From the NCBI GenBank assembly GCA_963843595.1, contig CAWJLG010000001.1, positions 1 through 64,000 of the forward strand: DNA of 64,000 bases, in the 5' to 3' direction. This DNA comes from CAIWHR01 sp963843595 (GTDB lineage: Bacteria; Pseudomonadota; Gammaproteobacteria; Burkholderiales; Casimicrobiaceae). The notes below the pieces were generated by a model that worked only from the letters and a program-made list of their open reading frames with translations, had not been told where the DNA came from and did not search any database. The translations under genes were made by a program, and so were the position numbers. Shown piece after piece: positions 17,949 through 26,518 of the stretch (within the stretch, counting starts at the first letter, position 1; each line of letters begins with the position of its first letter).

Positions 17949-18611
17949 TTGAACCTGGATGCGAAACCGCTGTTCGATGCCATCGCCGCCGGCGATCTCG
18001 AGTCCGTGCGCCGGTTGGTCGATGCGAACCCCGAGTGGGCGGCCGCGCGCGACGACCAAGGCGTGTCGGCGGCACTGCAGGCCCGCTACCGCGGTCGCAC
18101 CGACATTGCGGATGTGCTGGTCGCCGCCGGTCACGCACTCGACGTGTTCGACGCGGCGGCGGCGGGACGGACGGGCGAGGTTTCGCGTCTGCTCGACGAC
18201 GACCCGCGCCTCATGGCTGCGCACTCGGGCGACGGCTTCACGGCGCTGCATTTCGCCGCCTTCTTCGATCGGCCGGCGGTGGCCCGGCTGCTGCTCGAGC
18301 GCGGCGCCGATCCGGACGCCGTCGCGGCGAATCCGATGCGAGTGCGGCCGTTGCACAGCGCCACGGCGGTCCGCGCCGCGGCGATCGTGCACCTCCTGCT
18401 CGAGCACGGGGCCGACGTCAACGCGACGCAGCATGGCGAATGGACGCCGCTGATGGCGGCGGCGGCGAATGGCGATCTCGACAGCGTGCGGGCGCTGCTC
18501 GCGCGTGGGGCCGACACGTCGGCACGCAATGCGGAAGGCAAGACCGCGGCCGATCTTGCGCGCGACCGCGGCCAGGCGGCCGCCGCCGCGCTGCTGCCGC
18601 CTACAGCGTAA
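17949..18611 (+). CDS. Ankyrin-repeat protein
   Basis: A 220-residue protein made almost wholly of ankyrin repeats; clear units include DGFTALHFAAFFDRPAVARL (about 97-116), PMRVRPLHSATAVRA, and GEWTPLMAAAANGDLDSVRA. No signal peptide or membrane helix, so probably a cytoplasmic protein-binding scaffold. Starts at TTG, with AGGAGA seven bases upstream. It lies 67 bases after the transporter ATPase on the same strand and may be read through from that operon. Partner unknown. Confidence 0.85.
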   Translation: MNLDAKPLFDAIAAGDLESVRRLVDANPEWAAARDDQGVSAALQARYRGRTDIADVLVAAGHALDVFDAAAAGRTGEVSRLLDDDPRLMAAHSGDGFTALHFAAFFDRPAVARLLLERGADPDAVAANPMRVRPLHSATAVRAAAIVHLLLEHGADVNATQHGEWTPLMAAAANGDLDSVRALLARGADTSARNAEGKTAADLARDRGQAAAAALLPPTA

Positions 18612-18705
18612 ACGTCAGTTCGGACGGCGGCGCGCCGCGTGCCAGGCCCGCGAGCGAAGTCAGGCCTGCCTTTGATCGCCGCCGCATTGCGCCACGTCGC
18701 CCCTG

Positions 18706-19212
18706 CTACGGGCCGAGTCCACGACCCTTGGCCATGACCTCGAGCGCAGGGCCGACGACGCGCACGATTCGCCAGTCCGGGAGCACCGTCGCCCCGAGCG
18801 ACTCGTAGAACGCGATGGCCGAGGCGTTCCAGTCGAGGACGCTCCATTCGAAGCGGCCGCAGCCACGCTCGCAGGCGGTCCGCGCGAGCGCGCGCAGCAG
18901 CGTCTGCGCGCATCCCTGACGGCGAAAGGCGGGGCGGACGAAGAGGTCCTCGAGCCACAGCCCGCGACGGCCGAGAAACGTCGAGAAGGTGTGGAAGAAG
19001 AGCGCAAATCCGGCCGCGTGGTCGTTCTGCCAAGCAATCAGCACCTCGGCGGCTGGAGCCGGGCCGAACAGCGCGGCCTCGATGGCGGCAGCGTCGGCCA
19101 CGCAAAGATGCGCGAGGCGCTCGTACTCGGCGAGCGAACGGATGAGCTCGAGAAGGACATCGACGTCGGCGGGGGTCGCCGGTCGGATGGCGAAGGGCGA
19201 AGCGGACGTCAC
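18706..19212 (-). CDS. GNAT-family N-acetyltransferase
   Basis: A 168-residue GNAT protein. The acetyl-CoA loop is VRPAFRRQGCAQTLLRAL (about 92-109), preceded by the LEDLFV strand and followed by FEWSVLDWNASAIAFYESLGA, the pattern of the diamine/SAT1-like subgroup. Acceptor substrate not deducible. The start overlaps the stop of the upstream acetyltransferase gene by 4 bases, making a two-gene leftward operon. Confidence 0.88.
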   Translation of the reverse strand: MTSASPFAIRPATPADVDVLLELIRSLAEYERLAHLCVADAAAIEAALFGPAPAAEVLIAWQNDHAAGFALFFHTFSTFLGRRGLWLEDLFVRPAFRRQGCAQTLLRALARTACERGCGRFEWSVLDWNASAIAFYESLGATVLPDWRIVRVVGPALEVMAKGRGLGP

Positions 19213-19703
19213 GCGCAGCGTCGTCCGAGGATGTCGAGGCCACGCTCGATGCCGTCGAGCTCCGCGACGCGGGGAAGGTGCCCCCAGCGCTCGAAGCCGG
19301 CACCGGCGAACAGCCGCAGCGACGGAGCGTTGTGCGCGAACACGAACGCGAGAATGGTGTGGATGTCGAGCCTTCGCGCCGCGCCCAGCGCATGCTCGAG
19401 CAGCGTTCGCGCGACCCCCCGATGCTGCGCTGCGGGAGCCGTGTAGACCGCGACCTCGACCGTGTGGCGGTAGGCAGGGCGGCCGTAGAACGAGCGCAAG
19501 GAAAGCCAGCCCGCGACGGTCACGTCGTCATCGACGAAAACCCATAGAGGCCGCGCTGCCGGATCGAATTCGCGAAACCAGGCTTCGCGTGCCGCCACGG
19601 TCACGGGCACCGTGTCCGCCGTTGCCATCCGCCCCGGAATCGACGCGTTGTAGATCTCGACGATCCATGGCAAATCAGAGGCTTGCGCGAAACGTATCGG
19701 CAC
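19209..19703 (-). CDS. GNAT acetyltransferase, phosphinothricin-acetyltransferase (PAT)-like
   Basis: A protein of 164 residues with the PAT/Bar-type N-terminus IRFAQASDLPWIVEIYNASI, the EAWFREFD helix, YRHTVEVAVYTAPAAQHRGVA (beta4 plus acetyl-CoA loop) and LFAGAGFERWGHLPRVAELDG at the end. Many PAT-like enzymes acetylate methionine sulfoximine or similar amino-acid analogues, which is only a family-level guess here. GTG at 19703 gives the usual N-terminus; ATG at 19760 would add 19 residues not typical of the family. Confidence 0.85.
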   Translation of the reverse strand: MPIRFAQASDLPWIVEIYNASIPGRMATADTVPVTVAAREAWFREFDPAARPLWVFVDDDVTVAGWLSLRSFYGRPAYRHTVEVAVYTAPAAQHRGVARTLLEHALGAARRLDIHTILAFVFAHNAPSLRLFAGAGFERWGHLPRVAELDGIERGLDILGRRCA

Positions 19704-19856
19704 GGTTGGCGGATTTGCAACAAATCGGTGCCGACTATTGTAGCAACGGCGACATTTCATTGCCCCGCGAATTCCCCGTGCGTTAATGTCGCACCTGTGT
19801 GCCGAAAGGCCAACGTTGACCTCGTTTCAGTTTCACTTTTCCCGGGGGGTACCAAA

Positions 19857-22592
19857 ATGAGATTTCAGCGGAAGAAACTCGCTGGCGCATTGGCTTATGC
19901 GCTGGGGGCAGGCGGAGTATTCGTCGTCGCGGGCACGCCGGCGGAGGCCGCGGACATCAAGGTCGAGGTCACCGGCTCGAGCATCCGGCGCGTCGAATCC
20001 GAAGGCGCGCTGCCGATCCAGACGATCACGCGCGACGACATCGATCGCCAAGGTATCCAGAGCACGGCGGAACTGGTCGATCGGCTGAGTGCCAACTCGT
20101 CCATCGGGGGGCTGAATGCCGCGGGCGTCGTAGGATCGACCGCGACCGGCTATGCTTCTGCGTCATTGCGCGGTTTGGGCTCGCAGCGCACATTGGTCCT
20201 GTTGAACGGCCGGCGGACCGCGAACAACGCCTTCAGCGGCGCCACCGTCGACTTGAACTCGATCCCGCTGTCGGCGATCGAGCGCGTCGAGGTGCTGACC
20301 GACGGCGCTTCGGCGGTCTACGGCACCGACGCGATCGCCGGCGTCATCAACTTCATCCTGCGCAAGGACTACACCGGCGCCGAGGCCTCCGCCTACTACG
20401 GCGACTCCGACAATGGCGGCGGGACGTCGCAGCGGTACAACGTGTCGGCCGGCTGGGGCGATCTCACCAAGGACAAGGTCAATATCTACGGCTCGCTCGA
20501 CTACAAGAAGGACGACGCCGTCGCGGCCGCGCAGCGCAAGTTCTCGAAAACCGCCTACATGCCGAACGCGGACGGCGGCGTGTACGACAAGACGTCGGGC
20601 AACAGCTTCCCGGGCAACGTCTTCCTGCCCGCCGTGCCGGGCCGGCCCAAGGGAACGACGCAGAACCCGACCTACCCGAACTGCGCACCGCCGTACTCGT
20701 TCGGCACGCTCACCGCGTCGACGCTGGGGCAATGCCGGTTCGACTATGCCAGCGTGATCGACATTCTGCCGCCGTCGGAGCAGTGGAATGCCGTCGTCAG
20801 TGGCCGCTGGCAGTTCCACCCGGACCATCAGGCATTCTTCGACGCCACCTACTCGGAGAACAAGACCACCGCGCGCATCTCGCCGTCTCCGGTTTCCGCG
20901 GCGACGCTGCTTTCGGGAGAGCCGATCCTGACGCAGCCCGGGACTCCCTACTACCCGACCGCGCTGGCGACCCAATACGGCCTGAACGGCCAGCCGCTGG
21001 AGGTGTTCTATCGTTCACTCGAACTCGGTCCGCGTACCGACACTTACGACACCAAGCAGACGCGGGTTGCCGCGGGCCTGCAGGGCGTGATCGCGGGCTG
21101 GGATTACACGGCGGCGTTGAACTGGGGCAAGAGCGAAGCCAACGATTCGTGGCCGAGCGGATGGATCACCGGGTCGGCATTCCAGTCGGCGGTCAACACC
21201 GGCAACATCAACCTGTTCGGTTTCAATACGCCCACCGCGCTCGCGCAGCTCCAATCGACGCAGGTCACCGGGAATTTCCTCAATGCCACCGGCGAGACCT
21301 TCGACGTCGATGCGAAGGCGTCGAACGAAATCTACCAGCTGCCCGCCGGCCCGCTGGCGCTCGCGCTGGGCGGCAACTGGCGGCGCGAGAAATACGTGTT
21401 GAACTCGTCGCAGGCGGCGCAGGACGGGGACGTGGTGGGGCTGGGCGGCAGCGTCGCTTCGATCCCGGAGCACAGCCGCAACGTCTGGGCGGCCTACTTC
21501 GAGCTCAACATTCCGATCATCAAGAACCTCGAGGGCAACATCGCGGTCCGCTACGACGACTACCAGGACGTCGGGAGCACGACCAACCCGAAGTTCTCGC
21601 TGCGCTGGCAGCCGATGAAGGAGCTGCTCCTCCGCGGTTCGTGGGGCACCGGCTTCCGTGCGCCGTCGCTGTACGAGCTCTACCAGCCGGCACAGTATGG
21701 CGCGACGGGTGAAAGCTATGACGACCCGTTGCGCTGCCCCTCCACCGGCAGCCCGCGCGACTGCAATGCGCAGTTCACCACGCAGCTGGGCGGCAACCCG
21801 AACCTGAAGCCCGAGACATCGACGCAGTGGACGGTCGGCGGCGTGTGGGAGCCGGCGGGGGGCGTTTCGCTGGGTGTGGAATACTGGAACATCGAAGTCG
21901 ACGACGTGATCGGCCTGCCCGCCGAGTCGCCGATCTTCAGCGACATGCCGGCGTCCGAAGCCGCGGGTACCCTCGTCCGCTATGCGCCCGGCAGCCCCGG
22001 CTGCTCGGCGTCGGACCAGGCCGGGGGCCTGCCCTGCCCGGTCAACTACGGCGTTCAGCTCAACGCCAACCTGCTCAAGCTGAAGACCTCGGGCGTCGAC
22101 TTCAACATTGCGCTGCGCTCCGCGCGAACCGACTACGGTTCGCTCAATTTCACGTTCAACGGCACCTACTACATCGACTGGGATCAGCAGTCCCAAGGCG
22201 AGGACATGCTCCACCTGATCGGGCGCTATGGCGGCGGTATTGCGGCGACCGTCGCGGGAAGCGGCTCGACCGGCGGGTTCCCGCGCTGGAAGCACAGTGC
22301 GTTGCTGAACTGGAACTACGGGCCGTGGCAGGCGAACCTGACGCAGAACTACATCCACTCCTACACGGATGCGGACGAAACGCGCACCGTCGGCTCCTTC
22401 AGCCTGTGGGGGATCAACGGTGCCTACACCGGGCTCAAGAACTGGACGTTCGCGCTGGGGGTCAAGAACCTGTTCAACACGGATCCGCCCTTCACGGTGC
22501 AGGAGAATGCGTTCCAGATCGGCTACGATCCGGCACTCGCCGATCCGATGGGCCGGTTCTACTGGGGCAGCGTGAAGTTCGCGTGGAAGTAA
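19857..22592 (+). CDS. TonB-dependent outer-membrane receptor
   Basis: A 911-residue precursor with a signal peptide ending near PAEAADIK (about residue 35). The plug domain holds SIRRVESEGALPIQTITRDD, SLRGLGSQRTLVLLNGRR and IERVEVLTDGASAVYGTDAIAGV (about 130-155); a 22-strand barrel follows, ending VKFAWK. It belongs to the large receptor type common in Xanthomonas-like and betaproteobacterial genomes, often for organic substrates rather than a known siderophore; the ligand is unknown. The TonB/ExbBD energiser genes follow directly. GGGGGGT precedes the start. Confidence 0.95.
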   Translation: MRFQRKKLAGALAYALGAGGVFVVAGTPAEAADIKVEVTGSSIRRVESEGALPIQTITRDDIDRQGIQSTAELVDRLSANSSIGGLNAAGVVGSTATGYASASLRGLGSQRTLVLLNGRRTANNAFSGATVDLNSIPLSAIERVEVLTDGASAVYGTDAIAGVINFILRKDYTGAEASAYYGDSDNGGGTSQRYNVSAGWGDLTKDKVNIYGSLDYKKDDAVAAAQRKFSKTAYMPNADGGVYDKTSGNSFPGNVFLPAVPGRPKGTTQNPTYPNCAPPYSFGTLTASTLGQCRFDYASVIDILPPSEQWNAVVSGRWQFHPDHQAFFDATYSENKTTARISPSPVSAATLLSGEPILTQPGTPYYPTALATQYGLNGQPLEVFYRSLELGPRTDTYDTKQTRVAAGLQGVIAGWDYTAALNWGKSEANDSWPSGWITGSAFQSAVNTGNINLFGFNTPTALAQLQSTQVTGNFLNATGETFDVDAKASNEIYQLPAGPLALALGGNWRREKYVLNSSQAAQDGDVVGLGGSVASIPEHSRNVWAAYFELNIPIIKNLEGNIAVRYDDYQDVGSTTNPKFSLRWQPMKELLLRGSWGTGFRAPSLYELYQPAQYGATGESYDDPLRCPSTGSPRDCNAQFTTQLGGNPNLKPETSTQWTVGGVWEPAGGVSLGVEYWNIEVDDVIGLPAESPIFSDMPASEAAGTLVRYAPGSPGCSASDQAGGLPCPVNYGVQLNANLLKLKTSGVDFNIALRSARTDYGSLNFTFNGTYYIDWDQQSQGEDMLHLIGRYGGGIAATVAGSGSTGGFPRWKHSALLNWNYGPWQANLTQNYIHSYTDADETRTVGSFSLWGINGAYTGLKNWTFALGVKNLFNTDPPFTVQENAFQIGYDPALADPMGRFYWGSVKFAWK

Positions 22593-23033
22593 CCGGCGGT
22601 CACATCGCAAACCGCAGCGGGGGGCTTTCGGGCTCCCCGTTTTTTTGCGGCGCGGCAGCGCGACGGACGGTGATGAATGCGTCCCGAGTGCCGTGGCCTC
22701 CAGCAAGGCGTCCAATCTTGCGGTGGACTTTGGTCGACGCTTTTGTGTAGAATCGCGCGGTTTTCCGACGAAAGCTTGGCCCCGCCCACCGGCGGGGCCA
22801 ATGCGTTTTGGCGCGTGTGCTCCCGACCTGACGCTTTACCCTGCGCAGGATTCGCGGAGAGAGTCGCGTCGGAGCCCATGGCATCTGCCAGCGGCAGGAG
22901 GTGAGGTGGAACTTCGTCGCGCAGCCGGTGTCGGCTGCCGACGGGTACTCGCCGATTGGCCGCTTGCATCGTCGGAACATAGCCGGTGCTTGCGCCGAGC
23001 TGTATGACCGAACAACATTTGCCTGGAGACAAC
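22593..23033. other. Intergenic region upstream of exbB with a strong hairpin
   Basis: After the receptor terminator this 441-base region holds TAGAAT (22749-22754), a -10-like element without a clear -35, then a perfect 10-bp hairpin TGGCCCCGCC / GGCGGGGCCA (22777-22800) followed by AATGCGTTTTGG. The remaining 230 bases contain no gene I can support. I looked for B12, SAM, TPP and FMN riboswitch core motifs by eye and recognised none. A structured leader for the exbB operon is possible. Confidence 0.5.
22618..22647 (+). terminator. Rho-independent terminator after the receptor gene
   Basis: An 8-bp GC-rich stem (CGGGGGGC pairing with GGCTCCCCG, one G-U pair) with a TTTCGG loop and an eight-T tract, 25 bases past the stop. 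Confidence 0.85.
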
Positions 23034-23909
23034 ATGCTGAAGATGACCCGTGTGGCGGCTCTGGCCGCGGCTGTGTTCGTTGCCGCGGCCTCGGTGGCCG
23101 TCCCGCAAGCGACGTGGGCGCAGGCGCAGCCGCCGGCGGCTCCGGCACCGGCCGCTGCGCCCGCCGATGTCGCGGCCCCGGCCGCAGCACTGTCCGCAGC
23201 CCCAGCAAGGGCCGCCAGCGGCGGGCGGGCCACCGAAGTGGTGGACAACCCCTACGGCCTCGAAGCGCTCTGGAAGGGCGGCGACATGGTCGCCAGGTTC
23301 ACCCTCGGGATCCTGGTGTTCATGTCGATGGGCAGCTGGTACATCATCTTCACCAAGGTGTACGAGCAGTACAGGATGGGCCGTCAGGCACGCGCGGCGG
23401 ATAAGACCTTCTGGACCGCGCCGTCGGTGCGCGAGGGCGCGGAAGGACTGAAGAAGAACAGTCCCTACCGCTTCATCGCCGAATCCGGACTCGAGGCATC
23501 GAGCAGGCACACGGGCCTGCTCGGCAACGTCGACCTCAACACGTGGATCAGCATGTCCATCCAGCGCGCGATCGACAATGTCCAGAGCCGCACGCAGGAC
23601 GGTCTCGCGTTTCTCGCCACGGTCGGCTCGACCGCGCCGTTCGTGGGACTGTTCGGCACCGTCTGGGGCATCTACCACGCGCTGACGGCGATCGGCATTG
23701 CCGGCCAGGCGTCGATCGACAAGGTCGCGGGCCCCGTGGGCGAGGCGCTGATCATGACGGCGATCGGCCTGGCCGTCGCGGTGCCGGCGGTTCTCGGCTA
23801 CAACTGGCTCGTGCGCCGCAACAAGTCCGCGATGGACGTCGTCCGCGGCTTCGGCGCCGACCTGCACGCGGTGCTGCTCTCGGCCCCGAAGTCTCCCGCC
23901 AAGGCCTGA
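23034..23909 (+). CDS. exbB: TonB-system energising protein ExbB (MotA/TolQ/ExbB family)
   Basis: The inner-membrane proton-channel scaffold that powers TonB. The 291-residue protein has a cleavable-looking N-terminal hydrophobic segment and an Ala/Pro-rich periplasmic extension (about 30-75), as in Xanthomonas-type ExbB. Three helices follow, at about 85-105, 195-220 (FLATVGSTAPFVGLFGTVWG) and 240-260 (EALIMTAIGLAVAVPAVLGYN). GGAGAC precedes the chosen ATG. First gene of exbB-exbD-exbD-tonB. Confidence 0.94.
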   Translation: MLKMTRVAALAAAVFVAAASVAVPQATWAQAQPPAAPAPAAAPADVAAPAAALSAAPARAASGGRATEVVDNPYGLEALWKGGDMVARFTLGILVFMSMGSWYIIFTKVYEQYRMGRQARAADKTFWTAPSVREGAEGLKKNSPYRFIAESGLEASSRHTGLLGNVDLNTWISMSIQRAIDNVQSRTQDGLAFLATVGSTAPFVGLFGTVWGIYHALTAIGIAGQASIDKVAGPVGEALIMTAIGLAVAVPAVLGYNWLVRRNKSAMDVVRGFGADLHAVLLSAPKSPAKA

Positions 23910-23913
23910 CATC

Positions 23914-24345
23914 ATGGCGATGAACGTCGGCCCGTCCGCCGGCGACGAGGACGAGACCATCTCGGCCATCAACACCACGCCGCTCGTCGACGTGATGCTG
24001 GTGCTGCTGATCATCTTCCTGATCACGATCCCGGTCGTCACCACGTCGATCCCGGTCCAGCTGCCGAAGGAACGCAACGAGGTCCGCGAGACGAAGCCCG
24101 AGAACATCGTCATCTCGGTCGACGTGGCCGGGCGCATCTACTGGAACGACCTGCGGATCCAGAGCACGGCGGCGCTGATCGAGCGGCTGAAGAAGGTCTC
24201 CGTGCTGACACCGCAGCCCGAGGTGCAGATCCGGGGCGACGGCGGCGCGAAGTACGACTCGGTGGGGCGGATCATCTACGCCTGCCAGCGCGCCGGGATC
24301 GCCAAGGTCGGTTTCATCACCGAGCCGCCGGTGCGCGGCAGCTGA
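23914..24345 (+). CDS. exbD: ExbD-family biopolymer transport protein 1
   Basis: A 143-residue ExbD/TolR protein: cytoplasmic N-terminus, one membrane helix with the proton-carrying Asp in INTTPLVDVMLVLLIIFLI (Asp at about residue 26), then a periplasmic domain. It starts 4 bases after exbB. With the next gene it forms a tandem ExbD pair. Confidence 0.95.
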   Translation: MAMNVGPSAGDEDETISAINTTPLVDVMLVLLIIFLITIPVVTTSIPVQLPKERNEVRETKPENIVISVDVAGRIYWNDLRIQSTAALIERLKKVSVLTPQPEVQIRGDGGAKYDSVGRIIYACQRAGIAKVGFITEPPVRGS

Positions 24346-24373
24346 GCACGCACCCGCGCATGAGGAACAGACC

Positions 24374-24808
24374 ATGGCCATGAATGTGGGTCCGGGCGGC
24401 GGATCACGCGATCCCGAGGTGATGATGGACATCAACACCACGCCGCTGATCGACGTGATGCTGGTGCTCCTGGTCATGCTGATCATCACGATCCCGATCC
24501 AGCTGCACTCGGTCAATCTCAACATGCCGACGGGCAATCCGCCGCCGCCGATCGTCAAGCCCGAGATCGTCAAGATCGACATCGACGGCACGGGCGTCGT
24601 GTACTGGAATGGCGAACCCGTTCCGGATCGCGCGGCGCTCGAGGAGCGCCTCAAGCTCGCGGCCGCCGAGCCTGTCCAGCCGGAACTGCACCTGCGTCCG
24701 GACAAGGCCGCCAAGTACGCGATCGTGGCCGGCGTCATGGCGTCCTCGCAGCGCCTCGGCCTGACCAAGATCGGGATCGTCGGCAGCGAGCAGTTCATCG
24801 AGGAGTAG
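24374..24808 (+). CDS. exbD: ExbD-family biopolymer transport protein 2
   Basis: A second ExbD paralogue of 144 residues with the same MAMNVGPGGG start and the NTTPLIDVMLVLLVMLIIT helix (Asp near residue 27). Tandem exbD genes are known from Xanthomonas, where the second copy serves only some substrates. The pairing suggests two ExbD subunits specialised for different receptors. Confidence 0.94.
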   Translation: MAMNVGPGGGSRDPEVMMDINTTPLIDVMLVLLVMLIITIPIQLHSVNLNMPTGNPPPPIVKPEIVKIDIDGTGVVYWNGEPVPDRAALEERLKLAAAEPVQPELHLRPDKAAKYAIVAGVMASSQRLGLTKIGIVGSEQFIEE

Positions 24809-24852
24809 CCGGCGGCTTCTACGCCGTCCGGCCACCGGAGCCGAATAACGAC

Positions 24853-25512
24853 ATGGATTTCGCACGCCAACAGAGAGACCCGGCGCGGCACCTCATCGGT
24901 ATCGCGTTCGTCATCCTCCTGCACGCTCTGGTCATCTACGCGCTGGTGACGGGGCTCGCGCGCAAGGCGGTCGAGGTCATCAAGAAGCCGCTGACGGCGA
25001 CGATCATCGAGGAGATCAAGGCACCGCCGCCGCCACCGCCGCCGCCGCCGCCGAAGAAGATCGTCGAACCACCGAAGGTTCAGCAGCCGCTCGAGACCTA
25101 CGTTCCGCCGCCGGATGTTCCGGTGCCCACGACGGCCCCGACCGAGCCGGTCATCTCGTCCGTCACGGCCACGCCGCCGCCGGAGCCCCACGTGATCGCG
25201 CCGCCGCCACCGGTCGTACAGGCGCCTCCGCCGCCGCCGAAGCCCGCAGTTCGGCGCGGCATCGTCCGGCTTTCGGGCGACGACCCCGTCTATCCGCGCG
25301 CCGCCATTCGCGCCGGCATCGAAAAGGGCAAGGTGATCGCCCGCGTGATGATCGACGAAAAAGGCAACGTCTCCGAAGTCGTCATCGTCAGCGCTGACCC
25401 GCCGCGTCACTTCGACCGGGCGGTGATCGATGCGCTGTCGGGCTGGAAATTCAAGGCCGAGGGCGAGAAGTACGTCGGTGAGGTCGAGGTCAATTTCAGC
25501 CTGAAGGACTGA
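24853..25512 (+). CDS. tonB: TonB energy-transducing protein
   Basis: A 219-residue TonB: N-terminal membrane anchor (IAFVILLHALVIYALVTG, about 15-32), a proline-rich periplasmic spacer (about 53-128, including a run of ten prolines), then the C-terminal domain with DPVYPRAAIRAGIEKGKVIARVMID-region, and DALSGWKFKAEGEKYVGEVEVNF. The C-terminal domain contacts receptor TonB boxes. Placement last in exbB-exbD-exbD-tonB, downstream of a receptor gene, suggests a dedicated set. Confidence 0.94.
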   Translation: MDFARQQRDPARHLIGIAFVILLHALVIYALVTGLARKAVEVIKKPLTATIIEEIKAPPPPPPPPPPKKIVEPPKVQQPLETYVPPPDVPVPTTAPTEPVISSVTATPPPEPHVIAPPPPVVQAPPPPPKPAVRRGIVRLSGDDPVYPRAAIRAGIEKGKVIARVMIDEKGNVSEVVIVSADPPRHFDRAVIDALSGWKFKAEGEKYVGEVEVNFSLKD

Positions 25513-25817
25513 CGTCCCGACGTCGGACGTATACAGGGGGGGCGCCTACGCGTGGGCGCCTGCATGGCAGGGGCCATTGCCAAATGGCTGAGGGCCGGTT
25601 CGCGCACTCGTCGCCTGGCACGCTCGCATGATCCAACGGGCCGCGGACATCAATCGAGCCCCTTGACGATGGTCAAGCTGTTGGACCACCGGACCGCATA
25701 TACTGGTTTCGGATCGATACGTTGGGCGCGGAGCCCGCCAACGAAGCAGGGCAACGCCCGAGGAGGCCTGCCGGACCGTGATCCGGAACGGCATGTTGAC
25801 CTTCGCAGGAGCAAGAG
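25513..25817. other. Intergenic region and leader upstream of the small membrane protein
   Basis: This 305-base stretch contains an FNR-type box and -10 element (25663-25704) and then a leader of about 107 bases with short GC-rich inverted repeats such as GTTGGGC / GCCCGCCAAC (about 25721-25742). Its left part has CCGACGTCGG and a repeated GGCGCC but no clear T-tract, so no confident terminator for tonB. Confidence 0.55.
25663..25704 (+). promoter_or_regulatory. Predicted class II FNR-dependent promoter of the 58-residue gene
   Basis: TTGAC-GATG-GTCAA (25663-25676) is a perfect FNR/Anr-type palindrome. Its centre is exactly 32 bases from the centre of TATACT (25699-25704), which places it near -41.5, the class II activation position. 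Confidence 0.65.
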
Positions 25818-25994
25818 ATGTTTACGTGGCAAACCCTGGTTGCCGGCATCGCGTTGATGGTGGCCGGTATCATCATCCTCAAACCGCGCCAACCCAAGTC
25901 AACGTCGCCGGGCGAACGAGGGGAAGTAGACGCTGCAAAGTCCGCGCGCGGCGCGGTCGAGGGTATGACGCGCGGCGTGAACCACGCGGAGTGA
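25818..25994 (+). CDS. 58-residue single-span membrane protein
   Basis: A short gene easily missed by length filters. The product starts MFTWQTLVAGIALMVAGIII (one hydrophobic helix, residues 4-21), then a basic stop-transfer KPRQPK and a hydrophilic tail containing GERGEVDAAKSARGAVEG. AGGAGC lies seven bases before the ATG. I do not recognise a family. The predicted FNR-dependent promoter suggests it is made when oxygen is low, which would fit a small inner-membrane regulator or subunit; that role is inference. Confidence 0.7.
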   Translation: MFTWQTLVAGIALMVAGIIILKPRQPKSTSPGERGEVDAAKSARGAVEGMTRGVNHAE

Positions 25995-26055
25995 GCGAGC
26001 ACCGCCGCGGCGGTAGGAAGGTGTCCGGATGAACGCCGGGCCGCCGGGTCTGGTG

Positions 26056-26418
26056 TCAGTTTCTGCGCAGCGTGTACGCCGCGGCTGCCCAGGTTGCCAC
26101 GGCGAGCGCCGCAACCCCGGTCGCGATTCCGGGTAGCGATACGGGCTGGCCCGCGACGATTCGCAGCACCTCGCGGGCGACGTCGGTCATCAGTCCCGGA
26201 AGCGTGAACGCGGTGCCCGCTCCGGCGACGGCCCACAACACGACGAGAACCGGTTTGCGCCACGCCGGCAGCGCGGTCGGCGGCGGCAGCGCGCTCATTA
26301 CGCGGGCGGTGAAGCCGCCGTCGTCGATGTAATCGTCGCGAGAGGCGTCGCCGTGCGCCCGCAACGCGGCGTCGAGCCAGTCGTCAGTCGGTGCGACGGA
26401 TTCGCGGGACGTCATCAT
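26056..26418 (-). CDS. Putative anti-sigma factor, membrane-anchored
   Basis: A 120-residue protein: acidic cytoplasmic N-terminus with DDWLDAALRAHGDASRDDYIDDGGFTARVM (about 12-41, given as a region), then two hydrophobic helices (about 56-75 and 95-115). This architecture and the position 100 bases downstream of an ECF sigma gene point to an anti-sigma factor; the N-terminus resembles short DUF5056-like partners. No zinc-binding HxxxCxxC motif is present. AGGAGG precedes the start. Confidence 0.65.
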   Translation of the reverse strand: MMTSRESVAPTDDWLDAALRAHGDASRDDYIDDGGFTARVMSALPPPTALPAWRKPVLVVLWAVAGAGTAFTLPGLMTDVAREVLRIVAGQPVSLPGIATGVAALAVATWAAAAYTLRRN

Positions 26419-26518
26419 GCGCCCTCCTGGAAGGTGTTCGCCAGCTCAACCGACATACGTCGGGCGCGCGCAATCGTGCGGCGACGCGCCCTGCGGGCCT
26501 GGGCTTCGCCCGCCGCCC

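Noticed and set aside
16013..17983. Long leftward open frame opposite the fused ATPase gene
   Set aside because: Antisense shadow; His/Arg/Asp-rich with no motif, and the ATPase frame is certain.
22800..23033. Possible riboswitch upstream of exbB
   Set aside because: I could not match the core motifs of cobalamin, SAM, TPP or FMN classes, so no class is claimed.
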